DNA from: Puffinus mauretanicus
Taxonomy: Eukaryota > Chordata > Aves > Procellariiformes > Procellariidae
NCBI GenBank assembly: GCA_023333565.1
Contig: JAJKFH010004158.1
Location: 1,116,001 to 1,180,000 of the forward strand
Direction of reading: 5' to 3'
Length of the DNA: 64,000 bases
The notes under the pieces were generated by a model that was not told the DNA's origin, searched no databases, and saw only the letters and a list, made by a program, of their open reading frames with translations. Below are positions 25,004-38,100 of this stretch, piece by piece. Numbering within the stretch: the stretch's first letter is position 1; the number at the start of each line of letters is the position of its first letter. The position numbers and the translations under genes were made by a program.

Positions 25004-25025
25004 AAAAAAAAAAAAAAAAAAAAAA
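25004..25025. repeat. Poly(A) run, 22 bp
   Basis: Twenty-two A residues occur after AGAGATTAAAAAC. No retroposon body is recognisable on the 5' side. Confidence 0.9.
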
Positions 25026-26549
25026 TCACTTTTTGCCAGTGTAGGGAGACTCACAGCATTCCTTGACCCTCAGAAAATAACAAATAATAGCTTCACTGAT
25101 GTCTGTTCAAAATAATGGAGCCCAATGAGAAATTGTAAAAATAAAACTGTAGAAACAAAGAAAAGGTAAACAACAAAGTGCAAGACAGGCAAAAATGAGA
25201 AAAGGCCAGGTTTGCTACCTATTATACATATCAAATAGTCCCTATTATCCACCCTTCTCCTTGCCATCTCTAGAAGACAGCTCGTAGGTTATAAAGTTAC
25301 ATGAGCAGATGTAGGGAAAAAACCAAAAGTTTGGTTATTTTTCTATATGGACCTAAACTCACGCAGAGACCATCCAAGATTGTAAACAAATATTCTTTCA
25401 AAGCAGATAAAAAGAAAACTCAAAATTGAAGTACCGTGTTCCTCTGTGAAAGACAGACTTGATCCAGCAAATGATTAAGAGGCACATACCTGTAAAGATT
25501 TACTTCAATAGCATATTCCATGTCCTTTAAATGATAAGTTTAGAATGTTTTCTTAATCAGGCCAGTATTTTCCTCTAATTTATCAAAAAAAAACCAAGTT
25601 TTTTTTTCTTTCTTTTCCACTTATTTTCTTTTCTTGAGGTGAAAGCTCTTGCAATTAATTTCAAAATATATTTAAAACCAACTTACAGACAGTAATATAG
25701 CCAAGACAGGCTTGATATCTAACAAGCCCCCCATTAAAGAGTCACAGTTAAATCCAAAGAGAGAGTTACATAGCAAAAATAAATTTTCTAAGAAACATTT
25801 GATAGACTTTGGAGAGCCAACCCGCCCAGCAGAAAAACTCATGTAGATCTGCAAAGAGGTCATTAGTTAGTTGAAAGTGGATTATTCATTACTAAGTTGT
25901 TTGCTCTGCTCCTCTCTTTTTCCAAAAGTCAATACATCGTATTTCACTCAAGAAGCCGTTCTCTTTTCCTCTAATTCTTCCAATGTCTCTAATAATTAAT
26001 TCATTTTGCTTACACTGCAGCAGCCGCAAAATCATGGTTTCAGTTTCTCAGTAATAGAACTCTGCCAAAGGCAATATGCCATGCCATAACCTCAATTACA
26101 ACTTACACAGGAGAAGGCTCCACTTATTTTCTGCTGGAGTCACTATTTTGTCTTAAACAAAATTCGCTATGGGTTACTGGGTGCCAAAGATGTACAGCAA
26201 AAAAGCATACCAGATAATATGAAAAAAATCCACTTCAGAGACAAGATAAAAGATCCACGTCAGAAAACACAGATTAGAGAAGTGCATCACTATTAGTAGT
26301 TATCCTGTCAGATGCTTTCACAACTACAAAATACAGCATCTACAAAATATTTGTGATTTAGCCTCTGACAGAAACTAAAAATAGTACAGGTAATAAAAAA
26401 TTATTTCCAAAACATATGATTCTCCCACAAGAACAACGGACAACTTTGTGTGAACGGGTTTATTCATAAGATGAATGTTTAAAAATACATAACGAGGTAA
26501 AGATTAATTCTGAATTTCCTGAGGTCTTAAAAATTCCATTTCAGCATTT

Positions 26550-26574
26550 AAAAAAAAAAAAAAAAAAAAAAAAA
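26550..26574. repeat. Poly(A) run, 25 bp
   Basis: Twenty-five A residues are followed by two GGTAAA motifs in a row (GGTAAAAAAGGTAAA). It is a simple repeat in unique DNA. Confidence 0.9.
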
Positions 26575-28531
26575 GGTAAAAAAGGTAAATTCCTCCACCC
26601 CTGCCGAAGCTTGTAATCCCCTCAACTGCATTTTAAGGGATACTATATTCGTTCACTTCTTGCTGCCAAAAGCTAACCGGGTGCTCTGCCACTTCCTTTG
26701 CCCCTCTTCCAAGGCTGCTGACAGGTATCAACATTCAAGTGTATGTTGTAGACTACGGCTAATCCTCTAGGAGCCATTACTCCCCCAGTAAGTCTTCATG
26801 GGGCTACAAAAGCACAACGCTCTGATCTACCTCACTGACAGAAATTCCCAGCAGGCACCCCAGCGCTGGCCTTTACAATCCCCAGTTCTCCCTCTCATTT
26901 GCCCAAGAAAGGTCCTCTTTGGCGGCCACACACAAATACTTTTGACAGACTTCATGTGTGTTTTTTTCTTCATTTATGCATCAGTCAAAAAGGTCACCTG
27001 CTCTCTATGAAAGAGAAGGCAAGTTATTGGAGACTTGTGGCCAGTATAATTGAAGTAGGTAGAATTAGCTGTGCAGTTTTCAGAGACAGACCTAAAAATC
27101 ATTTATTCCACCAACCCCTGACGTAGGGCAAAAAAAATTTGGGTTCCCTGAATGAAGTCTTTTTAGAGATCTGACATTCCAACAGAAGTTCAAAGATTTT
27201 CCACGAAGTGAAAAATCAGATAGAAGACTTTGAAACATGAATGAAGAAATGCTTTGTCCAATTAACCTCCAACCTTAAAAAAAGACAAAGTCTGCTGGCT
27301 TAAGATCACAGAAACCAAAATAAGTGAGAAAGGATCTTTTACAGGGGAATGGAGGAATTGGTTAAAATCTCTTTAAGAGTCAAGAATGACTTGGTGTGAA
27401 TTTTATTTACGAAATCACCAATGTAGCGACATGAAATTAATTTTTCTTCCCTTGCAATGAATAACAGTGAGTTAATTGTTTATCATAATGAACAGTATTT
27501 ATTCATCTGAGAAGACAGAAAACAATTTTGTTAGTCAAGTTTATGCAACTCCTATTGGACATTCATAGCAAGAAGTAACTCAGGGATGTGAATATGACTG
27601 AAAAACCTCAAGTCTGTTTTCCCTTGAACAATTAAATTAAACAGTTATTAGAAGTTACATGTTTTTATTCACAAGCTGTATGTAATTTCCTGTCAAAAGA
27701 ACCATTATGAATCAAAATACTGAAAAAGACTAGCATTCAATTACAAATAAAACAACATAACAACAACGGCAGCAAACAAAAAAGAAAGCTGCTGTAAGAA
27801 TTTGCAGCAACTTTTAAAAAATACACAATTGTTTAACAGGACTCATCAGAAATTTTAGTTTAGTGCAATGAAGTAAGAAACCATGTGATGAGGGCCAAAC
27901 TGAACGCAGACTTTTCAACAACTGTTTAAATTTTACAAGTTTAGTCTTCTCTCTTAATTGCAATTGGGAACAGTCTAATGCTTTTCCCCAAAGTGTCTTC
28001 AGTGCTTAGCAGAAGTTTAACATGTGTGGCATGTCCCTTTAATCATCATATTCATTATGCAGGAATAAAATAGTCAAGGCAATTTTAAGAACTGGAGTAT
28101 TTCATACATGGAAAGTGATGCATCGAAAAAAGAAACAATGTAATTTGAAAAGAAACTGAAAGAAAAACTGACAGGTGACAAAGACAATAGCAAAATTTTG
28201 CCAAATATTTTCCACAGCGGGGCTTTTACGAACAAGAGGGTGGCCCTGTTCACTAATGCATCTTACTGTAATGGAGATGAAAAAAAACCCTGGAAAACTG
28301 AATTACTGTATGAATCGCAATAACTGGAGCCAACAGGGAAGAGGATAGAGCCGTCTGGGATAACGTTAAAGACGAGAGCAATTCTTCTTCCCTTTGTTTT
28401 ATCCAAACCTGGTTCTCTTGTCAGAATCAGTGAAATCAAGTGACAGCAGTAACTGACGCTGTCAACAACCTCAAGCTAACTTCAAAATCACGTAGTCTGG
28501 GGATGAACAACACAGCTATCTATTCTGGCTG

Positions 28532-28552
28532 TATCTATCTATCTATCTATCT
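28532..28552. repeat. (TATC)n microsatellite, about 5 copies
   Basis: Five near-perfect TATC units are followed by CTGAATAGATAATG. It is a short tetranucleotide tract and probably polymorphic only weakly at this length. Confidence 0.9.
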
Positions 28553-28670
28553 GAATAGATAATGCCTTGGGCGTAATGCTGGTATTTGGTTTGTTACCTA
28601 TCCGTCAGCCTCATCGTGCCCTATGACCCCTTACAGATTAATGCACCTGACTCCAAACAGGTTTAGGCTC

Positions 28671-28693
28671 AAAAAAAAAAAAAAAAAAAAAAA
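28671..28693. repeat. Poly(A) run, 23 bp
   Basis: Twenty-three A residues follow CAGGTTTAGGCTC and precede GGGACACTC. No source retroposon is recognised. Confidence 0.9.
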
Positions 28694-31600
28694 GGGACAC
28701 TCTTCTTTTAGACTCCTCTTGGTAATATGCGTTAGATAAACTCTCTCTACAGATACATAATTGCATATATGTCGTTTTAATCAATGCTTTATAATCCACT
28801 TTTGCATATGCATTCTAATCTGAAGTCAAAATTAGTTAACTTACTCCAAATACAGTTCTAAGCCAGATTTACAATAATACATAGATGAATATAAGAAATG
28901 CAGTTCTGAAGCTGAACTGAGGCTATCAAGAATACCTTGAAGTTTAGCACAGTATTAAAAATTCCATTAAAAAGTGCTACTTGGTATCCTTTGGACCAAG
29001 AAACTTAAACTTCATGCATCAATTCAATTTTTCACATCTACACTGAATCTATCTCATATGGCTAATAACTCAGTTCACATCGGCTGTCACAAGCTCAATC
29101 TGATTTACAAGCCTAAAACTAAAGAAGGGAAAAAACCCAAACCATCAGCGTATCATCTTTTTATACCTTCAGCCTGGACTCTCCCCTTATTCTTTTTGGC
29201 TTTTGACACCTCTGTCATTCTCCCTCACAACTGTTACGTGGGTATCTAGAATTGATACCAAACGCAACACGGATGTCAAGGAGTGAACCTAATCTTTCTT
29301 GCGTAGCATCCTCCCCAATTTTCTGATATAATGTCACCTTACTTACTTAGGTTCCGCTCTATCAGTGAGTGACCTTTTTATACAACTCATCATGGACTAT
29401 CTTTATGATTTATATTTGTTTCTACTTTTCCAAAAGACTAACCAAGCATCAAAACTGATGTTATAAGAAGCGTTCATAATTAATAAAAGAATTTATAGCA
29501 CATCAAACTACTTCATTTAATTTCTAAACAGAAATCCTTCAGAGAGGCAGGATACACACGTGGTTCTTTATATAGACAGGAATATGTGTGTCTTGGAGAA
29601 AGCTACACATTTTATTTTTAATGCTTTCAAGTACTTTTCAAGCATTTTTAAACACTCTGGAAAATTATTTAATTGGTCAGTATATCACCGATATGATACT
29701 AAGCTGAAGTTTTCCATTTATCGGTCTCCATGTTCTATCTTCCATATACCCAAGTCCCAGAGAGACTAAGTGCTCTTCTCCTGGAGTACATGAAAGGATA
29801 ACAACAGCGCGTACAAAGAGAAAGTTAGCAATTAAGCAATACAATCTCTATGACCTTTACTCATCTAAGAAGAATTTGACCTGATGCTACTGAAGTGGTC
29901 CTTTAATGGAGCATGGCTCCCTGCTAGCAGTTTGAGCAAGTTCATTTCTGTTGGTCTACGTATTTGCATTTAATCTTTTATTTAGTCATAGAGCACCGAG
30001 GTCACCTTTTTAGAAACCACCTACAGAAATAGGGGAGCAAGTGTTATCTTTCCCTGGTTCCCATAGAACGTTGCAAGACAATGGCAAGCGGAGACTATTT
30101 CTTCCATTAACCCTTTGACCCTTCCAGTTAATGGCCTTTTGGCTCAGAGATATACAACAAACAGAGCTCCCTCTAAGATCCTAAGCTACAGGTAACCTAA
30201 GCAAGTAAGGCTCCATAGTTACTTGAAAAACGTCCTAGGTCTATATGTACGCTGAACATAGACCACACTTAACCACCAAGTCAGAGGTTCACAAGTTGGC
30301 TCGTTGGTTTAATCATCTCATGCAACAGATCATTCCTAAAAAAAGGCATACACCGAAACATTTTAGGTTTGTACGTTACAAAGCTCAAATAGTCAGATCA
30401 ACAAGACTTTCAATGAAAACAGTCTCCTTCAAAAAGTGGTTAAAAAAATGGTAGTAGTCCCTTTTCACTCAAAAAGAATGCATGGTTAAATATCTGCAGA
30501 GTATGTTTCAAAGTTAAAAACAATGTCCTTGTGATAAACAAGCACTTGTAGCTAGTTAAATTAATATGAAATCTTAATGAGGTGATAGAAGCAATTACTT
30601 TCACTGATTTCATGCATTTTTATTACTGTTTTGCAATGGACTGAATGGGAAACCTTTCACACAACGAGACTACCTTAAACCATGATAAACAGCATCACTG
30701 GAAAAGGAAGGCGTTTCCCAAGGCCAGTAATATTTTTCATCATTTGGTGCTGAATACTGAGTTAAGGTACGCCAACGTTTCTGCTACCACCTTCCCTAAA
30801 ATCGAATTCATGACACTAAGACTGTGCCTGAGTACAAGAACTTGGCTGCAAGTGTAATCTTGCATATTTTGCACAGGAATTATGAAGTGCTGGGTGCACT
30901 TGGGATTTCATAAGCTCAGAAGCTGGCATTCCTGTGATTTTGGGGGGAAAAAAAAAAATCTATTCCCAATTTTAAAGAAATCCGTGGATGTCTGTAACAT
31001 TTTGGCTTCTATAATGATTATAAAAATAATAATACCCTATTTTAAAACAAAGCTACACAAACCCATTAGACAAACACACAGCCTCAGAAGGAGTGCCAAA
31101 GGAGCCAGAGCGGGCTACAAGTAGAAGACTGTAGCAGAGATGTAGAGATGGCTCATTCCACCACCTGAGAAAGAAAGGAGACCTTTCAAGTGTCAGATTG
31201 AAGGGCTACAGAAGCACAGGGAAGACAAAGTACAGATACTCCTATTCTGATTCCCTTTTTCCCTTATACATCCCCATCTTCCTACTCTTTTCCAGCTCAT
31301 ATCACATCATCACTAAATGATCTTATTTTTTCTGTACACGAGTGATGTGTAGAATTTGTGACCGTAGATAAGCCCAGCCTTCCTGGCCTGCCTCATACAT
31401 CTATTCCACCTATGTAACTTTCGGAGGCATCAGGATGTGGACCTATTCCCACACTCTTCCAACCTTAGGCTCACCTCATGGGAATGTGCCATGGAAGACA
31501 AAGCTCAGAAAACCAACACAGAATTCCTAAAAAAAATTTCTGTGGCATGCAAGGAAGTGAATTTCACCCCCAATAATCCTTATTAAAAACCAGTAAAATA

Positions 31601-32510
31601 AGATGGATATCAGATCCAAATTTCATAACTCGGTAAGACTTTTGTGGGCTTTGGATCAGTTTCTACACGAGGACAAAACAAGATGCCGAGGCCCAGTATT
31701 ATGCCTGAGAACAAATCGGGGCAGAATATCTGTCTAAGTGGACAGAAAAACACATTAAAGCTCGGTAGCATTTTCAACATTAAAGTTGATGACAGTGTTT
31801 ATGTACAAGTTCATTTATATTTTAATTTGCACAGAAATGGTTATTATTTGTAGACATTCCCATGGTGATTTTCAGAATAGCATCAGGGTTCTGATTAGCT
31901 TCACGCTCTGAAATTAAAGTCCTTAGGACTGCCTTTTAAATAAAGGGAGATATTACACATGAAGTCACACTGTATTCAAAACTTGTTCACTTTTTCAGTG
32001 AAAAACAACTTCGCTAGCAGATTAGGATTTTTTGCCATTCCCCATTTTTAATGTGTCATGAAGGAGACTACATTTCATTGTCTATAAACACACTTGTAAA
32101 GCTGAGACCTGTGGTATAACGTGGCCCTAAACAAACTCAGAGAAGGATCCCTTTGTTTGGGGCAGACAGCTCTTACAATTCTTTCTGTCGGACACATGAT
32201 CGCTTAACCACTCGAGTGCTACCGAAACTTTATTCGATTATCATTTTCTCAATGAAAAGCACTTGTGAGACACATCACCTCCCATGTTTTAAAACCAGAT
32301 CAATTTTCTCTTATGGATTCCAGTTGTTTCAGGATTAGAACGCTCCCCAGAGCTACACAGATCAAACACTGTACTTAAACCAAAGATGAGGCAGGCTAGC
32401 AGATGATTCACCTTATCCAGAAATATGGGTTATTTTTATTCTTGTTTTGTTTTGGCAACTAGCACTCATAAAATATCTGAGAAGACCACAGTTACGTATT
32501 GTTTAAAAAG

Positions 32511-32525
32511 AAAAAAAAAAAAAAA
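32511..32525. repeat. Poly(A) run, 15 bp
   Basis: Fifteen A residues follow TTTAAAAAG in unique sequence. Confidence 0.85.
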
Positions 32526-35116
32526 CACCCACTTATAAAGAATTAGACCTTTAGGAGACAGCAAATTCCTCCTAGAGCCAAGAGAAAAGCAGACCGCCTC
32601 AGGCAACATGTCATCTTCTTAGTTAACACACTGTTCTTTTTCCCCACCCTTTTAAGTGAACTGTTGGAAACGTTTTAGATCTTGTCTAGAGATAAAAGTT
32701 AATTTTACATGGTGCATCAAAGACGCAGCATAAACTCATAAACGAAATAATATTTTCCAGTGAGCCTTCTGCTGACAATGCAAGAGCTTGACTTTGCACT
32801 GTTGCAGAACCTTCCCATAAGAGCAAGTTTCTACATATAAAGTTCAACTTACTTGTCTATCAGCAGTATTCAATAAAACAAGTTCAGATTCATTAAGTGA
32901 AGTTCATCACTATTTAATATCGAATACTGTCTCCTCTGCTAAAAAGGCATTTAAAGTTCTAAAACTATCAAAATAATCTCCCATTGCATGAGGGTAGAGC
33001 CCATATTTTCAGCTTTTGTACTGAGAACAAAACAGACACAAAACCAAAATGAACTATTAAATAATAGCCATTGTTTTAATTATTAATTTAGTTATTATTT
33101 AATTATACACATAAAATAATTGTATTTATTTTTTCCTTGCTTCAATAGACTGTTTTTAATTCTTTGCTTTCCCTTAGCACAAAAAAGATGAATGCGTCTT
33201 TTGTGGCACTTTCTGCATGTATTATGGATTTATTTTGATTGAAATTATACTTTTGGGTAACCCATGTAGTTCCAGAAGATGAAGAACAGCTCTATGTATG
33301 TGGCTCCTGTTTTACAACCAATAAGAGCTACCAGTTACTATGCACTGAATGAGCTGTTCTCGTCAAGAGACTCATTTATCAACTGAAGAGGAAAACCATG
33401 AAAAGAAATTCCAAAACAACCTCTGATGATGTATTTGTGATATGATAAGAAAGAATGTTAACATGACCTCAGAGATTGAAATACAAATGTTTAATACGTC
33501 AGCACAAGTATCTGATGCAGACCAGGTAACCCAAGTGTTTTGAGATACAGGTGTCCTAAGCTAATGACTTCATGCACCAAAGATAGCTGCACAGAAAGCC
33601 TCTTTATCTGAGTGGTTCTTCAGTTTGACAGGAAAACCTCCCCTTACAACAAGAGTGCTTTGGCAGATTACCAAATGATTCTTCATACCCAGATAAACAG
33701 TTTTAATCCTTAGAGGCTATCCTAGCCAATCCTCCGCCAAATATAATGAATGCAATTAAAGTCTTACCCTACAGTACTAAAGTGATAACCTGTTGTTGTG
33801 AGAAAAAGCCAGCTGAACACACGTAATAAATATCTTCATCTGCACATATTAAAAACTGAGCCAAACAACCTTCCCAAACAACAGTCAGGATTTCTACTCT
33901 CTTCGTGGGTTTTTTTGTTTTGTTCTGTTTTTTTTTAAAAACAAAGCCAAAGAAGACACTATAAATATGAAATCATTTCAAAGAAAAGCACACAAACTAA
34001 ATTGCATTAGTTATTATAAATGCAGAGCACTATGAGAGGGCCTGCTGATGAACTCACCAGTATGACATAATACTACCAGTAAACTGAGTATAGAAAACAT
34101 CATGACAGTCGTACTTAAGTATTTCCCACATGTCTGAACAATTTGTGCACCAGCAGCCTATTGCCTCATCACTTACCCACAAAACAATCTGGACTGACAA
34201 CTCTTTCTGACAAAAACTGCCATTTATTATCCATTCTTACAGCGCCCAGAATAGTGGTACTCAATTTATATCAGTAATAACCGAAAAGAAAGCATCCCGT
34301 TTGTGACACAGAGCCGGTGTCCAAGAGGGGTTGCAATTTGCAGCCCATCTGCCAACAAAGATGTACAGAAGAACCTAAGCTGGTGACCGCAGCTTCACAC
34401 AGGCATCATGGGCACATGAAAGGACACATATAGAAGAAGCCTGGTGCCCATGGGACCATGAAGAAGATGGTCTTTCCTTTCTTGGTGGAGATCCTCTGTT
34501 ATTTAACCTCTCAACCTAAGGCTAGTAAGCAGGTAACATGCCCCAGAAGAGGTTGCAGCAGTGGGGTAGAGCAGGCAGGAGAGATTTATTGGCGTTTGCA
34601 ATAAACCCAGACCAAGGCAGGGAAACAACTCGTACAGGGTTTCGGTTGTGCCTCAACTCTGCTCCCCTTGCCTTGAGCACTGTACAAGACAATAAAGAAG
34701 GAAGAGAACATCACAGCGCGATCAATATGGCCAAGACACAGACGTATATGCGGGGGTCGACTTTCTCATCAGTTTGTAGAAATAGTAGTTTTTACCCATC
34801 TCTCTCTTTTCTTTGCCTCTGTCTTATGCTCACCTTTACATTACAAAATGGTAGCAACTGAGATAAGACCTTCTTCCAAAAGGGATTTTAGACATGGTGT
34901 TTTTCCAAATATGTATTTTCTTTTTTTAGAGTAGATACAGGTTGATAATATAGACAGATATAAAGTAGTTATAAATACAATTATACAACCAAAGGATGGC
35001 CACCTGACAAGAAAACTCTGAATCAGGCTGCTAAGAAAATAAATACTTTGTCAGAAATATGAAAATACTCTGCCATTAACAAAAGTCTGAAGTGAACCAT
35101 TTACACAAAACGCCAA

Positions 35117-35130
35117 GTCAATTAATTGAC
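35117..35130. promoter_or_regulatory. 14-bp palindrome GTCAATTAATTGAC (possible homeodomain dimer site)
   Basis: This is a perfect 14-bp palindrome containing TAATTGA in both orientations, the core type bound by many homeodomain proteins. It sits in a block (35080-35290) with further motifs such as TTAATTATGCTTAATGCAT. A functional role is inference from motif content only. Confidence 0.3.
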
Positions 35131-38100
35131 AATAACTGGTTCTACTTTGAAGCATCTCAAATTCACGTTTAATTATGCTTAATGCATCATTTTATTCTCC
35201 TAATATAACTGGTTAGCATAAGCACACAAAGTGCTGACAGTGACCTTTCTGTCTCAAATATGCTATTCACAGCTATTTAATTAATCCTTTACGTGTAGCA
35301 GGACATACAGCCTAATGTCCTACAGAAGGGCACTGAATTGGCCTTATTGTCACCATATGAGATGGCATTCATCTCCAAATGCCAAAGCGCAGCATACGGA
35401 ATGCAGAATAAGAATAGAAAGTATTTAAAAGAACAAGAGGAGAAGAAACTCTTGAATAGCTTGCTCTTTGATTTTCATTTACAGATCAACTTTTTCAATG
35501 ACAAATATCCACGAGATTGTTTTCCCACTTGTGCAGTCCAGGTCTTCACACACAGTGACTGCTTTTGCGCTTCAAAGGAGTGTTCCTTCGCTTACCAGCA
35601 ATTAAGAGTCCAAGGTCAATCAAGGCAAAATTAATCTTCTCCAGTTTTGTAATTTTCCCACTTATCAAACTGTATGTGTGCATAAAGCACAGACTGCGAT
35701 GGCTGTCATAAAACAGCTTGAAAGTTTCAGAAGCAAAGAGAAAGTGAACTGTATTTAGCTGCTACGGCTCAAGCATTACTGGAAATTTTAAGAGATTCTA
35801 CTTCTCTCTTTTCTGATCCATAAGCCTGTCAAGAGATTTTCAGTTTGGGGATTTCTTTTAAGTTTTGGTCTGAGTAAGAGTACGTTAAAATGTATTTTAA
35901 ATAGTTCCAAGCACAATTTGAAGGAAATAAAAAAAAAACCCAAACTGTAAGTTACTAAAAATACAGAATGTGCTTAAGGTTAATAATATTACATTTAAGA
36001 CAAAATTGTGTTTCCCAATGTATTTACATGTCCAGTTATTTTGCCTTAAAAGCACAATCTCTGAACAACAAATAGAAGCGCTATCACTTCTTCACCCACC
36101 TTCTGCAGCCTGTCCTCCTAGTGCCCTCTTGTTTAAAATTCACACTGTATCTCACATACTGGACTGTCAACTTCTAACTTTATCAAGAAAAACAACTTGC
36201 AGCGGGTTACATATTTCATAATAATGACAGCCATTTACAGCTGCAAAACTCTATGGACAAATCAGCAGTTACTCTAATCCTTATTGAAAAGGGGGACTGT
36301 TCCTGTTTCTTGTTTTGCTCTGTGAAGTCTTAGGCAAACTTCTTTCCATGGGGCACTAGGTAAACACAATTAAAAACAAGTAATTCAAATGTCTCTTTTA
36401 CACTGGAAATTTAAAGTACCTCAGAAAACACCATGAGATTCACGAAAATTTAATTGTATAATCTTTAAACAGTTCTACTGAAGTACTTTTACCAAATACA
36501 GTTCCCCAGATCTCTTTCTACTTCATAGTTATTACCAGTAGCATGTGCTCCTTCTACACACAGACTAAGCCATTAAAACAAATGTATGCTGTACGCAAAA
36601 TCAATTTTTATTGATTGGTTTTGAAAAGCAAAAATACTCCTATGTTTATACTACTTTCTTCTTTGTGTAAGGAAAAAAAAACCCTTCATTTCTCACAGCA
36701 AGAATCAATGCTACATTTCTAAGAGAAATTCTCTTTCCCGAGTATGTTTGTCTGCTCTGTACCTAGAGAAAGCTGATGGTGGGAGGAAGGGTGATGGCTT
36801 TGGGGTTTTTTTTCCAGTTTTGGGTGGTTTTGTTTTTTGTTTTAAGAGTTACAGACACTCAGGTCAGTCCCAATGTTTATGTTAACTGAAACGTACCTAC
36901 ATACCTGTTTCGGCCCATCAAGGAAAGGGATGTATATTTAGTCTGCAGTCTTTTCAGGCCCCAAAGTCTCTCTTTAGCTTAGCAGCACCTGTTAAATCTG
37001 CAGCTTTGAAGTTTACATTGAATGTCACAAGTATGATACTACACCATCAGACTCCTAGTGAAGAAATCAATAGGAAAACAGTACCTTCTCTCATTGTTTA
37101 GGCTTCAGAGGTTATGCACTGAAAAGTTATGGGATAAATAATTAAGGAAAGGTCAGCAGAACTTTATCCTTTTGCACATGTACAGTACAAATTAGACTAC
37201 TAACAGCTTACATAAATATGAAGAGTACAGAAAGAAGTATTTCTTGGCACTTCTTATCCCTGTGCACTTGCCTACCATGGCCCCTACTTAGTCTTTTGCT
37301 GTTCTCCAAAACACCTGCTGATGTTTCCAACCCATTTCACTGGGCTATAAATTTAAGTTCAGAATTGTGCTATTCAGAAAGCACATTCTGTTCCTAAAAT
37401 GGACACTCTGAAAACCCAAACAGTTCTTTCAAAAAGCTACATGTAAAGTGGTGGGACACCAAAAAAAGATACACGTACCAGGCCTTTGCTTTAATAGCAG
37501 AAGGAAGAATTACAATGTAGCAGGCTTGTTAAGACAACGGGTATGTCATGAAATATATTCACTCAGTACTATGTGCTGTGAGGATGCACGATCATACACT
37601 TTGTCAAGAACAACTTGAAAAACGCTGTCACGTTAAAACACAGGACTACACTGCACTAAGCCTTACACGATTATTATAACAGACATTTCAAGCAGCTCAC
37701 ACTTTGTGTGTCAGAGGGATCTTCCTGGCATTTTTGGATAGGTGCCTTTCAGATTTGACAGTTCATACTCGATTAATCAACGTTGTAAATCCCAACAGTT
37801 CCTCGTCACACCCAGAGGGCCTTAAAAGTAATTTTTTAGTATTTTATCAGAAATGACTGCAGAAACTCAAGTCAGAAAAGAAACAGAGGTGTGTCACTGA
37901 GAATTGTCATCTACTCCATGTAATAACATTGAGATTCTGTTTCGGAGCAGCTAAGCTTCTGTAACTCCCTTTTCTCTTCTGAATCAATTATCTTTTACTT
38001 TTTTCTTCTTCAAACTCCACACTAATTCTAGTCCTCTCTTTGGGCCATTTTTACCTCTAAAGGGTGATGACACCTGGCCAGCAAAAGCAGGCAAAGGGAC

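Larger units (their letters stand above)
24554..35100. other. Unique AT-rich noncoding DNA with poly(A) runs
   Basis: No exon or further clear transposon is recognisable. It holds A runs at 25004, 26550, 28671 and 32511, a (TATC)n microsatellite at 28532, and two blocks (27380-28090 and 30480-30650) rich in TTAATTG-, CATTATG- and TTAATATG-type motifs that resemble conserved noncoding elements in texture. The open frame at 34538-34861 (107 codons) has no family resemblance. Confidence 0.6.

Noticed and set aside
34538..34861. Possible minus-strand LTR or 107-codon gene
   Set aside because: The minus strand has CCAATAAATCTCTCCTGCC, which recalls an LTR polyadenylation region, but no matching ends, target-site duplication or TATA box could be found, and the plus-strand frame has no family resemblance.
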